Numbered from the stretch's first letter, positions 33,745-43,841 are shown. The stretch: DNA of 64,000 bases from Enchytraeus crypticus (GCA_905160935.1 CAJHZI010000242.1:259501-323500); one strand, 5' to 3'. A program made the numbers and translations. Notes: generated by a model not told the origin, from the sequence alone.

Positions 33745-36099
33745 TATTATTATTTTTTGCCCTGGGCTGGCCCTGGGCTAAAATATAAGATAAAAGAAAG
33801 ACTATTTAATTAAAAGAAAGATGAAAAAATATTTAAAATAGTTCCTCTACGCTCTGGGAGGCCGCATTCGCCAATGTGCCACGAATGCATACAGTATTAA
33901 AACGCTGGAGTGCGATAGATAGGCGCTGCCATAGAAAGGCTTTTTCATGCTGGTCGCCTGTGATAGCACTGCTTCTCCTGCCTAATTCGTTTAAGAAGTC
34001 AGACGCGGCAGAGTTGATGGGCCTAATGACTCAAAAGCAATTATTATTATTATTATTTGCTTATTAAATTGATTGATGTTGCAGCGGCCGATAAGCCACT
34101 ACCGGTGTACCTATGTCTGGGTGTTAGAGTGAGGCTAGATGCCTGCAAAGGTTCACAGCTAGAGACATGCACTAAGAGTCCCATCAGACCTGAGTACTGG
34201 TACTCCATTCCTTACGACAAGTGCGTCCATCTGTCGAATATATCTACATTTATCTATTCTAGTTTTCTAGTTGTTTTAGTTGAGCGTTTGCCACTAGTTA
34301 TAATATTTAGTTAATTATATTTAGCTAGTTTTCTTTAGCTAGTTATCTTTAGCTAGTTATATTTAGCTAGTTTTCTTTAGCTAGTTATCTTTAGCTAGTT
34401 ATCTTTAGTTATATGTATTAGTATTTAGTATGTGTGTGAATTAGTCTTTTTTAGTTTACTTCTGAAGACATGCACCTCCTGTAACAAACTGCTATCTTCA
34501 TTAGATAAGGAAATAACTATGAATAATGTTATTTTGTAGCTTAATGATTATTATTAAGGTATTGAATGTACACTTGGCGACATAATGGTCATTTTTATGG
34601 TACTGTTTTATGTCTCAATAGCGCAATGGTTAACGTCATGAAGTTTTAAATGAGAGACGCTGAGGTGAATTGAACCCTCGTGGGTTCGAATCTCAGCCGC
34701 GCTGACCTGAGAATAAAATCTCCGACATTCACTGGACTGGTTATTAGGAAAATTGAAAATGGTCTAAATTGCATAACGGACACGTGGTATTAAAAAGTGA
34801 CTGATATTAACATAGTTGATCATTTCACTATAATGCGTGTTGACTGTTTTATGTGTGAATGCAGGGTGGATCATTTGTATGCATTCTTTGTGCAATGGAC
34901 CCCCACTGATCTGTTGGAGGAGGAAGATGCCACTGTGGCAGAACATGGTTTTGTTGTCATTGAGAATGATAACACTGTTGAAGAGGGAAAGTCTGCAGAA
35001 CTGTCGTCAGGTGCTGAGAAACAAGACAGTGAAAAACTGCACAGACGTATGAGTAAAGATTGGGAGGTAAGTGCTGCTTCACATGGCGCGCCTCACATGT
35101 CACACTTCACATGTCATGCTTCACATTCACATGTACAGATAGGTTGTGTATGATTGTGTGTACAGTTAGTTTGTGTATGATTGTATGCAGACTGTCTCAA
35201 TAGCGTAGGAGTAAGGTCATGAAGTTTAAATGATAAATCCTGAGGTGAACTGAACCCTCGTGGGTTCAAGTCCCAGCCGCGCTGATCTGAGAGTAAAATC
35301 TCTGACATTCACTGGACTGGTTATACAGAATCTGGTCTGCATTGCCTAATGGTTTAAACATGTGGTATGAAAAGTGATAGATATCAACGTAGTTGATCGT
35401 TTCTCTATAATGCATGTTTACATTACTTTTGTACAGATTGTGAACAAAGCAGAGCTGTTGCGGCGTATCTCTCTCGCTGAACTGGAGACATTACCACTTC
35501 CTGATCTCTCTGAGAAAAGCTCCATCATCTCTGATACACATCTTAGACAGGTCTGTTACCACTCCTTTCAAAAACATCACATGTGCTAGTGACTGACTGA
35601 TTGATTGATTGATTGATTGATTGACTGACTGAGTGATTGATTGACTGATTTGTTGACTGATTTGTTGATCGATTTGTTGATTGATTGACTGATTGATTGA
35701 TTGATTGACTGATTGATTGATTGATTGATTGACTGATGCACAGTTGATGCAGCACTTGCCAGCACGTGCAGAGAGTTGTGCATGGAAGCTAGTGTACAGC
35801 ACGTCTAAACACGGCTTCTCTCTCAAGACTCTCTACAGATGTATGCAGCCTATCGACTCTCCCATCATCATCATCATCAGAGACAATCATGAGCAGGTAT
35901 CATCATTATCTGTATCATCATCATCATCATCATCATCATCTGTATCATCATCATCATCATCTATATCATCATCATCATCATCTGTATCATCATCATCATC
36001 ATCTGTATCATCATCATCTGTATCATCATCATCATCATCATCTATATCATCATCATCATCATCATCATCTATATCATCATCATCATCATCATCATCTAT

Positions 36100-36131
<32 letters not shown>

Positions 36132-38234
36132 TATAAGAGATAATCTAGAGCAGTATCATCATCATCTGTATCATCATCATCATCAGCATTATCATCTATA
36201 TCATCACTTATTATTATTATTATTATTAAATAGTAATAATGACGTAGATTACGATGCTGATGACGATGATGATACTGCTCAAGAATATCTCTTGTAATGA
36301 TGAGGATGATGCTCATGATAACCCTGTATATCATAATTTAGAGCCATTTATTCTAACATCAATATTATATAGATAACATCAATGTTATATCAAATTCAAT
36401 CTCAGAAAAACAACTCAAACATTTATAAGAATTACAATTCGATTGCATCAAGTTATGACTGCTCGAAATTCCATATTTATTATGTAGTCACCTAAAACTG
36501 TCTATTGAAATAGAAATCTAAGAGATCTAGGGTATTAGGTACGTATAAACAATTAAACATCAATTGACAGTAATATTCAGTCAGTAAATAAGATCAACAA
36601 TATTAATAAACGAATGAAACTAACTAATTCTAAGACACCAAGAATCCTGTGGAAGTTAGAATAAATGGCTCTAAATTATGATATACAGGGTTATCATGAG
36701 CATCATCCTCATCATTACAAGAGATATTCTTGAGCAGTATCATCATCGTCATCAGCATTGTAATCTACGTCATATAAGAACTTTTGTCTCTTTTCTTCAC
36801 ATGGTTTTTAAAATCATTTGGATTGTTGTTGTGCAGTGACTCAGACTTGTGTTGTTGTGCAGTGACTCAGACTTGTGTTGTTGTGCAGTGACTCAGACTT
36901 GTGTTGTTGTGCAGTGACTCAGACTTTTGTTGTTGTGCAGTGACTCAGACATGTGTTGTTGTGCAGTGACTCAGTTATTTGTTGTTGTGCGGTAACTCAG
37001 ACATTTGTTGTTGTGCGGTGACTCAGTTATTTGTTGTTGTGCAGTGACTCAGTTATTTGTTGTTGTGCAGTGACTCAGACATTTGTTGTTGTGCAGTGAC
37101 TCAGACATTTGTTGTTGTGCAGTGACTCAGACATTTGTTGTTGTGCGGTGACTCAGACATTTGTTGTTGTGCGGTGACTCAGTTATTTGTTGTTGTGCAG
37201 TGACTCAGACATGTGTTGTTGTGCAGTGACTCAGACATTTGTTGTTGTGCAGTGACTCAGACATTTGTTATGGTGCGGTGACTCAGATATTTATTGTTGT
37301 GCTGTGACTCAGATTTTTGGCACACTGCTGTCCTGCGCGTTGAAGCTGAGCGATCATTTCTATGGTAACGGTGAATCGTACTTGTTTACGTTCTACCCTG
37401 AGTTCAAGAAATATCCGTGGACCGGCATCAACACGTTCTTCATCAAGGGACACCAGGAGAGTCTGTGCATAGGAGCTAGCGAGTAAGTGTGTGTGTGTGT
37501 GTATATATTCATGTGTGCATGGGTGTATGTGTACGTATGTGTAAATGTGTTTGCATGTAGGTGCGTATGTGTGCGTGTATGTGTGCGTGTGTACATATGT
37601 GTATATATGTTTGCATGTAGGTGCCTGTACATGCTTGTAGGTATGTGTGTGTTGGTATGTTGATGTGTGTTGAGTGTCGTGTATGTGTTCTCATATAAGA
37701 TTCAGATATCTTCAATTATCAAGAAAACGTAAGGTATGTGAGTGTGTGTGTGGAGCCAGTGGCGATGTCGGTAAGATACTCGCCCGCGGATCAGTATGAG
37801 CGAGGTTCAAATTCTGGGCTCGTCGCTGATATCGCTTTCGAGTGAGGAAACTGATGCTAACATTAGCCTTTTTAGCTTTTGTGTGTGTGGACGTGCGTGT
37901 AATGTGTGTACGTGTTTTAAAAAAAATAAAATTTAGCTTTGCTCATTGTTGTAGGCTCGATTGTTTAACTTGCTGTTTCTGTCATCTTTTGTTTCGTACT
38001 AGTCTGTTATAAACGACCAGATGAATTACTTTAAAAATGACCAGTTGAATTAAAGGTATGAACTTGTTGCAGTTTTAGTTCGTTTTGTCCGTTTTCAGAG
38101 GTGTGAACGGGCTGTGGCTAGACGGAGATTTGAACAGAGGCAGAACCCAGACGTGTCTCACGTTTGAGAATGAACTGCTCACCGTTACGCCAGACTTCAT
38201 GATCAACTGTCTAGAGGCTTGGTGCTTCCTCTAG
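26155..38234 (+). CDS. OXR1: OXR1/NCOA7-type TLDc protein with LysM and GRAM-like domains
   Basis: Exons 26155-26199 (tentative start MMGKRVKVPYTEPYV), 26700-26807, 27394-27561, 28276-28452, 28962-29137, 29628-30721, 34085-34220, 34865-35066, 35437-35550, 35744-35896, 37313-37482 and 38099-38234 keep frame for 892 codons. LysM: SDTLSRIAAKFDTTVSELKK...FPGQVIFVPD (about 16-57). GRAM/PH-like: GVLLVTPDAVMFDP (about 167-225). A low-complexity middle (226-590) has a Gln tract and four 15-residue repeats (AENKRNGSAEVGDAQ type). Then RPEYWYSIPYDKVDHLYAFF and a C-terminal TLDc domain (about 730-892: LVYSTSKHGFSLKTLYR, DHFYGNGESYLFTF, GLWLDGDLNRGR). TLDc proteins protect against oxidative damage and bind V-ATPase. 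NCOA7 is the vertebrate paralogue, and invertebrates usually have one gene. The first exon is least certain. Confidence 0.92.
26225..26400 (-). mobile_element. CR1-like LINE 3' fragment
   Basis: Reverse of the 8800-8960 segment (ACTATTCACCGACA, ATCCAGCTTGTTTT, CTTAGGTAGCAGAAAC). Confidence 0.7.
26850..27010. repeat. About 18 bp repeat
   Basis: GGTAACCTGGTGTGGTAA variants in OXR1 intron 2. Confidence 0.85.
27070..27393. repeat. 55-60 bp array of the acceptor of OXR1 exon 3
   Basis: Five upstream copies of (T)TGTAG/GTAATATTTGTA at about 27113, 27168, 27222, 27281 and 27336 precede the genuine CATAG/GTAATATTTGTACCTGAT junction at 27393/27394. Confidence 0.88.
27620..27757 (+). mobile_element. 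SINE B copy
   Basis: GGCTGGAGCCAGTGGCGATG, GGTTCAAATCCTGGGCTCGC and GAGTGAGGAAACTGACGTTA, ending in a T-rich tail. A 3'-only fragment repeats at 27849-27911. Confidence 0.9.
28196..28231 (+). pseudogene. Truncated duplicate of the start of OXR1 exon 4
   Basis: CACAG/GCAGCGTTCAGCCTGTCC is identical to the true acceptor at 28275 for 26 exonic bases, then breaks into TGACTGATGAT and a stop. Confidence 0.88.
28475..28958. repeat. TGAT-rich tract, partly 50-60 bp periodic, up to OXR1 exon 5
   Basis: GATTGATTGACTGAATGATT units. Confidence 0.9.
29145..29545. repeat. 53 bp tandem array, 7 copies, beginning at the OXR1 exon 5 donor
   Basis: Unit GTGATTTAACAATTAGAATG + ATTTATGTGAGGCTGTGTTA + TGAGTTATCTGAT. 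The first unit starts about 7 bases after the donor at 29138. Confidence 0.95.
30927..31050 (-). mobile_element. SINE B copy in OXR1 intron 6
   Basis: Reverse of GGAGCCAGTGGCGAAGTCGG...GGTTCAAATCCTGGGC...GAGTGAGAAAACTGACGTTAA. Confidence 0.88.
31051..31685. other. OXR1 intron 6, unique DNA
   Basis: An 89-codon reading at 31334-31603 lacks family signal and splice context; no second gene claimed. Confidence 0.4.
31686..31830 (-). mobile_element. LINE C 3' terminus with (CT)n
   Basis: TCTCTCTCTCCTAGTGAACTGCC...GGCAGGTCTATGGTATGTAAT; followed by AATCCCAGTTTAACCAGGGT, a second recurring motif (also 27950, 22423, 41850). Confidence 0.65.
31831..32560. other. OXR1 intron 6 continued; (CT)n at 32335-32425
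   Basis: Mostly unique AT-rich sequence with one CTCTCT microsatellite. Confidence 0.5.
32561..32940. repeat. Nested inverted repeats
   Basis: Direct TTGCATTTAATAACCGTGTA units (32565-32705). Arms 32649-32713 and 32869-32933 are complementary. Inside sits a perfect 16-base stem with 3-base loop at 32837-32871 (ATTTTATGAAAGCGCT). Confidence 0.88.
33317..33358. repeat. Small AT-rich hairpin
   Basis: TTAAATATATACAAAT and its complement around CTA. Confidence 0.7.
33420..33577. repeat. Degenerate (TGAT)n
   Basis: GATTGATTGA-type runs in OXR1 intron 6. Confidence 0.85.
33578..33760 (+). mobile_element. Retroposon G copy with (TTA)n tail
   Basis: TTTTCTGGATTTTGGAATTT, TTGCTAGCCGGCTTGATTTT, CTGTAGCACTCTAATTG, then TTATTATT to about 33760. 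Confidence 0.85.
34300..34425. repeat. About 13 bp repeats
   Basis: TTTAGCTAGTTAT(C) units after the donor of OXR1 exon 7. Confidence 0.85.
34611..34838 (+). mobile_element. SINE A copy 26 bases before OXR1 exon 8
   Basis: TGTCTCAATAGCGCAATGGT, B box GGTTCGAATCTC, and a CACTATAATGCGTG end. Confidence 0.92.
35193..35416 (+). mobile_element. SINE A copy 20 bases before OXR1 exon 9
   Basis: TGTCTCAATAGCGTAGGAGT, GGGTTCAAGTCCC, ATCTGAGAGTAAAATC and a CTATAATGCATG end. Confidence 0.92.
35586..35740. repeat. (TGAT/TGAC)n filling OXR1 intron 9
   Basis: GATTGATTGACTGA runs occupy most of the 193-base intron. Confidence 0.95.
35897..36215. repeat. (ATC)n-rich array continuing from an exonic ATC run
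   Basis: Exon 10 ends CCC(ATC)5 AGAGACAATCATGAGCAG/GT. The intron continues as CTGTATCATCATCATCATC units. Near 36130 is a degenerate copy of the exon end (ATTATAAGAGATAATCTAGA + GCAG). Confidence 0.9.
36239..36773. repeat. 119-base inverted repeat around a 297-base spacer
   Basis: Arms 36239-36357 and 36655-36773 are almost perfectly complementary. Each contains a degenerate version of the OXR1 exon 10 end (ATTCTTGAGCAGTATCATC). Confidence 0.92.
36830..37312. repeat. 26 bp array of the acceptor of OXR1 exon 11
   Basis: About 18 copies of TTGTTGTGCAGTGACTCAGA + CATTTG. The last TGTGACTCAG is the splice acceptor of exon 11. Confidence 0.95.
37483..37720. repeat. (GT)-rich tract
   Basis: GTGTGTATGTG-type sequence after the exon 11 donor. 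Confidence 0.85.
37751..37883 (+). mobile_element. SINE B copy in OXR1 intron 11
   Basis: GGAGCCAGTGGCGATGTCGG, GGTTCAAATTCTGGGCTCG and GAGTGAGGAAACTGATGC. Confidence 0.9.
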
Positions 38235-38670
38235 CGTGGTTATGAAGGGATATTTTGTAGGCGGGGCTATGGTGGGATATTTTGTAGGCGTGGCTATGGA
38301 GGGATATATTGTAGTCGTGGCTATGGAGGGATATATTGTAGGTGTGACTATGGAAGGATATATTCTAGGTGTGACTGTGAAGGGATATATTGTAGGCGTG
38401 GCTATGGAGGGATATATTGTAGGCGTGGTTATGGAGGGATATATTGTAGGCGTGGCTATGGAGGGATATATTGTAGGCGTGGTTATGGAGGGATATATTG
38501 TAGGCGTGGTTATGGAGGGATATATTGTAGGCGTGGCTATGAAGGGATATATTGTAGGCGTGGTTATGGAGGGATATATTGTAGGTGTGGCTATGGAGGG
38601 ATATATTGTAGGTGTGGCTATGGAGGGATATATTATAGGCGTGGCTATGGAGGGATATATTGTAGGTGTG
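38235..38670. repeat. 27 bp array, about 16 copies, starting at the OXR1 stop codon
   Basis: Unit GCGTGGCTATGGAGGGATAT + ATTGTAG begins on the base after TAG 38232-38234. It is open in one frame because 27 is a multiple of three. Probably 3' UTR. Confidence 0.95.
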
Positions 38671-38884
38671 TCTTCCTCCTTAAGACACTTGCTATCGAAT
38701 ATGGCTTTGTTGTCAGTTCAATTCTTAAACAAGATATATTCAGTTGAACCTTGTAGTTATTTATGTATTTTACACATTCAGGCTTGGAGCAGTACTGCCT
38801 GGAATAATATCAAATAATTCTCGTGTGTAATCAACGTGTATTCACAGTTTAGTCTATACTGAGTGAGAAATCAGGATGTGTTCT
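38671..38884. other. Probable OXR1 3' UTR
   Basis: Unique sequence between two arrays. Confidence 0.4.
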
Positions 38885-39070
38885 AGGACGTCCCTGACAA
38901 ACCTGACATTCCTTATATCTCTGGCAATACAGACAACCTTGACATTCCTGACATCCCTGACAATACTGACAACTTTAACATCCCTGACAATTCAGGCAAC
39001 GTTAACATCCCTGACAATTCAGGCAACGTTAACATCCCTGACAATTCAGGCAACGTTAACATCCCTGACA
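38885..39070. repeat. 27 bp array, about 7 copies
   Basis: Unit ACATCCCTGACAATTCAGGC + AACGTTA. Confidence 0.92.
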
Positions 39071-39249
39071 TCCTATTTGACTGTGCAGTGGAACTAGTAC
39101 GTAATTTACACATGTATTTCATTTGTCATCGTTTACTTCAGTACTATACTTGAAATATGCAATGCCATAGCGGTTATAATGGGGACAGTTTCTATTTCTA
39201 AGACGGAGGATTAAAGTCTGTCTTGTCTACTTCTTGTATTTGTGTAGTC

Positions 39250-39255
39250 AATAAA
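39250..39255 (+). promoter_or_regulatory. Candidate polyadenylation signal for OXR1
   Basis: AATAAA about 1 kb after the stop, followed by GTTTATCG. It is the first clear hexamer noticed in unique sequence. Confidence 0.35.
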
Positions 39256-39296
39256 GTTTATCGTTTAGTCAGATGGCGCTGTATCAACGACATGTT

Positions 39297-39415
39297 TTAA
39301 TAATAATAATAATAATAATAAAGGTTTATCGTCCGTTTCCTCATCCAGGCATGATGTCTGGGACGTCCCTACAGCACACATCACTAAACTTTCAACACGA
39401 TTCTTCATATGCCCG
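39297..39415 (-). mobile_element. Retroposon F copy with (AAT)n tail
   Basis: AATAATAATAAT, then TTTCCTCATCCAGGCATGAT and GGGACGTCCCTACAGCACAC. The reverse is the GGATGAGGAAAC...3' domain followed by (TTA)n. Confidence 0.7.
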
Positions 39416-39519
39416 GACAATGCCAAGACTAATGATTTGAAAATCTGCGTCCAACGTTTGTATCCGTAGTGTAAGGATACTCTGAACGTTGGTATTCCAG
39501 GACTTGGACTCTAGCCGTT

Positions 39520-39592
39520 CTTTACGTCCCTGACATTGCGTTATGGCAAAAAACCGGACGTTAACTTCTTATTGATTGATTAATTGTCGTTT
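39520..39592 (+). mobile_element. Retroposon E 3' end with TGATT tail
   Basis: CGTCCCTGACATTGCGTTAT, AACCGGACGTTAACTTC, TTATTGATTGATT. Confidence 0.7.
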
Positions 39593-39679
39593 GTGCAATA
39601 TTATGCTCTGGTAGGTTTAAATATATTTCTGTTGTCTGATATTTTGACAGGATTTGAACAAAGTAACGGAATAAGGAAT

Positions 39680-40005
39680 GAGACTGTAGAATATAGTCAT
39701 TATAGAAATATGACTACAGAATATTGTCATTATAGAAATATGACTACAGAATATTGTCATTATAGAAATATGACTACAGAATATTGTCATTATAGAAATA
39801 TGACTACAGAATATTGTCATTATAGAAATATGACTACAGAATATTGTCATTATAGAAATATGACTACAGAATATTGTCATTATAGAAATATGACGATAGA
39901 ATATTGTCATGATTGAAATATGACGATAGAATATAGTCATTATAGAAATATGATTACAGAATATTGTCATGATTGAAATATGACTACAGAATAGTGTCAT
40001 ATTGT
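39680..40005. repeat. 30 bp tandem array, about 11 copies
   Basis: Unit ATGACTACAGAATATTGTCA + TTATAGAAAT; a first truncated/altered unit and three variant last units. Confidence 0.95.
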
Positions 40006-40059
40006 AATAATACACTAATACATTAATTTAATTTATAAGATAAAGTTTTTGTTAGTAAA

Positions 40060-40112
40060 TTAGTCATATATCTATATATATATATATATAGATATATATC
40101 TATATGATATAT

Positions 40113-40166
<54 letters not shown>

Positions 40167-40245
40167 CATGTATATATATATTTATATATATATATATATG
40201 TGTATTTCTTTATATATATATATATATATTTATTTATTTATGTAC
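40060..40245. repeat. (AT)n tract
   Basis: Alternating TA with interruptions. Confidence 0.95.
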
Positions 40246-40375
40246 AATTTAGACAATCGAATACTTATCGAATAGTTACCATAGATACTTTTTGATTTGA
40301 TCTCCTGTACAATGCCTATATAGCTACTTGATATATCTACTAATGAATAACCTCTCCGTTGTTTTGCTATTTTAG

Positions 40376-40574
40376 ATTTATATGTTTGATTTCTGTCATG
40401 TTGTTTGTAACAATACCATTACCTGCAATGTCAGCTTTAAGAGCAGACCAATACGCTAAATTATTTCTGATTTGTATTATTTTACTAATTAACTATTTAA
40501 ATCTGAAATTCTTGAATTTCCCGACTTTCCTACTTATAGTGGCTTCATTAAATTTCTATGACTTGGTCTTGTGA
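40376..40574 (+). CDS. Possible terminal exon of a membrane protein
   Basis: After a TTGCTATTTTAG acceptor, one frame stays open for about 66 codons. It has two hydrophobic stretches (LISVMLFVTIPLPAM; LFLICIILLINYLNL) and ends ...LNFYDLVL-stop. The last 60 or so bases, stop included, are then repeated twice, as at the TMEM9 stop. No upstream exon or family was found; AT-rich chance reading remains possible. Confidence 0.22.
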
Positions 40575-40705
40575 TCTTCTATAGTGTCATGGACGATGAT
40601 GTCATTAAATTTCTATGACTTGGTCTTGTGATCTTTTATAGTGTCATGGACGATGATGTCATTAAATTTCTATGACTTGGTCTTGTGATCTTTTATAGTG
40701 TCGCG
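40530..40705. repeat. About 62 bp direct repeat, 3 copies
   Basis: CATTAAATTTCTATGACTTG + GTCTTGTGATCTTTTATAGT + GTCATGGACGATGATGT. Confidence 0.9.
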
Positions 40706-41600
40706 GTGACACTGTCTAATTGTCGTATATCTACTGTTCATAAGATTTATGTGATTGGCCAATATGATCTTTATTTGTATTCTTATGTGTAGTATTTGTA
40801 GCTTTTAGTTGTCTGCCATTGTAAAGTAGACTTGAAGATCAATTTTGTGTTGATATGGTTATAATGATTTGCTGATAATAGTATGTGAATGATCTTGTTT
40901 ATTATTCTATGCGTATATGATGCGCGTGTTGTAAGGAGGCGACCAAAGCAGATGAGAGGGGAAGCCAATGAGAATCTACCTTGAGAGTCAGTGTGCTTCA
41001 AGCTATAGCTTGTGCAAGGGCTTGCTAAAGGCTTACACTTTGTGGTCGATCAATTTGTTGAGCGAGGTAGATATCTGCTTTAAATTAAAAAATTTTGTAT
41101 TGGACTCCCTAGAGCCTCTCTAGTGTGAGAGATTTGTTGCTTAAATTATGTATTATTTGCTCTCTCTCTCCCTCTGTGTGTGACTCTTTCTCACTCTCTC
41201 TCTCTCTCTCGCTCGCTCTCTCTGTCTCTGTGTGCATGACTCTCTCTTGCTCTCTCTCTCTCGGTCTCTGTGTGCATGACTCTCTCTCTCTCTCTTAGTC
41301 TTTCTCTCTCTGTCACATCACTCTACTCTTACAGTTACACAGTTTTGTAAAACCAACTGTAAAGACATCGCATTACACATGTGCATGTGCACACTAACAC
41401 ACATGCACACACACACTGACATGCTACACACACACTCATACACACATCATATCCCTCGTTTACACATACTACTGAACTTTACTATTGTACTACTGAACTT
41501 TCTTATTATACTACTGAACTTTCTATTGAATTGTATTAAACCGTAGTAAGACGTGTAATATATTATGCAACACATCAAACCATTGCTTATTGATTGATAA
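40706..41600. other. Intergenic, no gene seen; CT-rich at 41160-41320
   Basis: CTCTCTGTGTGCATGACTCT microsatellite-like block; then CA-rich sequence near 41380-41450. Confidence 0.5.
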
Positions 41601-41604
41601 CTTG

Positions 41605-42090
41605 TTTAACGTCAGTTTCTTGTCTGAACGGGACATCAATGACGAGTGGGCTATTGTTTTCGCCGCTGCTTGGTCTAGACGCTTCAACCATCGTGCACAG
41701 ACTGTTTGTATGATTTTCTTCGTGTTATTTAGTTTTAATAAATATATCTTAGATAGGTGTCGACTCTATGCAACCTTCAACTCCAGTATTATAAGTCAGC
41801 AAGTACGCGTATTATGGTTAAACAAACTTCTTATTCTTTCCTTTAATCTCAGTTTAACTAGGGTCAGGATGATACGAATGGACCTTCTCCACCCCTCTTT
41901 TTTTATACCATATCAAAGTCTCTTCCATTCGTTTTTGTAAATTTTGTAGCAATTTCTGGAGCCAAGGCGCTCACCAACCGCATACCCTTTCTGGCGTTGG
42001 TATGGATCTTAGTGCTTTAGTCGCCTTCTACGACACGTGTAGTCATCGGTTGGTCTATTCTCCGAACAACCCGGACACAACACGGGGAAT
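41605..42090. mobile_element. Composite of retroposon fragments
   Basis: AACGTCAGTTTCTTGTCTGA (reverse 3' domain of the SINE B/E/F group), then AATCTCAGTTTAACTAGGGT, and ACACGTGTAGTCATCGGTTG...ACCCGGACACAACACGG, as at the end of the 11160-11510 D copy. Confidence 0.5.
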
Positions 42091-42652
42091 TATAAATCAA
42101 CAAACACTGGTAATATTTAACTGGAATTTGTATTACAAGATTTCAAAATACAGCAGAAGGAACGAATAAATGGGAAGAATACTCTGATCACAAATTTGTC
42201 AGAAATATTCGCAAATATTTCACGACTTGAGAAATTACGTGACGATGTATTTTATACTATAATTCACACAATAAAGACGTACACGTAAAAACAATCAAAT
42301 TCAAAACACCTTGAAAACCGATCAACATCAGTACAATTCATAACCTTACATTAAATGTTCCATTCTTTAAGCTACTTATAATTTAACGCCCGGTTCTTTA
42401 TCCAAAGGAGTTGTCAGGACCTATTTGAAGGCATTCAGCTAAAAGCACATCGGATTTAAGGGGCCTAACATTTGGCTATATGAACGACGCTGGTAGATTC
42501 CACTGAGAAAGGATTAGAATATCGTAAACTGCTCGTGTATCGTAGAGAATACTAATACAGGTGTTAAGGAAGGCAATGGGAACTACACAAGACAATATAT
42601 CAATCCCTTGAAGGAAGACATACTTTTATATATCGAATCTACTGGCTGGAGT
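42091..42652. other. Intergenic, no gene seen
   Basis: Nothing recognised. Confidence 0.4.
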
Positions 42653-42774
42653 CAGTTGTGATGTCGGTAAGATACTCGACCGTGGATCAGTATGTGCGGG
42701 GTTAAAATCCTGGGCTCTCCCGTCACTGACATCGCTTTCAAGTGAGGAAACTGACGTTAACATTAGCTTTTTTA
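42653..42774 (+). mobile_element. SINE B copy
   Basis: GGCTGGAGTCAGTTGTGATG, GGGTTAAAATCCTGGGCTC and AAGTGAGGAAACTGACGTTA, ending in TTTTTT. Confidence 0.9.
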
Positions 42775-43049
42775 CAGAGAAGGAATTAATTTATTATTTA
42801 ATGGTTAGTGAAAAAGCTGCAGGGAATCAGGCAAAACACTTCAAAGATAAATATATGCATTGACCCAGCTATTTTACAGTGCTCAATGAGACGAAGAGAC
42901 GACTAACACCACGATCAATACTGGAACAATACTATACCAGGAGACAGCGAAATAAAACATAGGAACATTGTAAACATCTTGAGCCCGGTTAAAGCAGTTC
43001 AAACAGAATGCATCAGACGTTCAAAGACGTTCAGAGACGTTCAAAGGTA

Positions 43050-43095
43050 TGACGTCACGTATGACGTCATACGACGTCATACGTGACTGACGTCA
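43050..43095. promoter_or_regulatory. Cluster of CRE/ATF-type palindromes
   Basis: TGACGTCA occurs at 43050, 43062 and 43088, with a CGACGTCA variant at 43073, all within 46 bases and preceded by GACGTTCA repeats. TGACGTCA is the bZIP (CREB/ATF) palindrome. No gene start is near, so regulatory use is inference. Confidence 0.35.
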
Positions 43096-43840
43096 TCGTG
43101 GTGTGAGGAAACTGATTTAAATTATCAAAAATTTAATGTTTACTATCTCGTCATTTAATTTAAAAAACTAAACAGCTAAATCATTATTGGTAATGTCTGT
43201 ATTTCACACACAGCAAATAAACTCCACATAATAACAATATAATCAATAGTCTCATTTAACAATGAGTAAATCAATCAATCAGACATTTAGAGTTTCTATT
43301 CAGCAGATGTTATAAATTAGCAGTATAATCTACCACACATTCAGTGGCTAAATTCAGCAGATTCAGTAGATAAATTCACTTTAATTCAGCAGATCAATTC
43401 ATTAAATTAGGCTCGTAGATTCAGTAAAAATAACAGATTTCCTTCATTGGTAGATTAAATACCAATCAATCAAGACAGCGGTAAACTTTAAATATCTTCA
43501 AACCATCGTTCAATTATACTTCATACTGCTAAGCAACAATGTGCTGAAATGCCAAGAAATAAAAAACAGTGTAATGACGCGAGGACAACCCATTTATTTA
43601 TGTGAAATAGTGTACAGTTACTTACAAACAATTTTAAATTAAATTTTGCATATTAATACAAACACTTACAAACGCACATATTTACAAAGCGTTCTTGCGC
43701 TGTTTACGCATTTTTATTTGCTATTGACAATCAGACGGGTTGCTGATGATAATCTGTTTTGATGTCGAATAAAAAAAGGAAAATTCTCTGCAACATCTTG
43801 CTGTCAGCATTGAAATCATAAAAAATCATAGAGCCTAAAA
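43096..43840. other. AT-rich intergenic DNA, no gene seen
   Basis: Short CAGTAGATAAATTCA-like repeats near 43330-43420. Confidence 0.4.
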
Positions 43841-43841
43841 G

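Noticed and set aside
38236..38817. 193-codon MEGYIVGVA ORF
   Set aside because: 27 bp repeat following the OXR1 stop; no ATG-linked context of its own.
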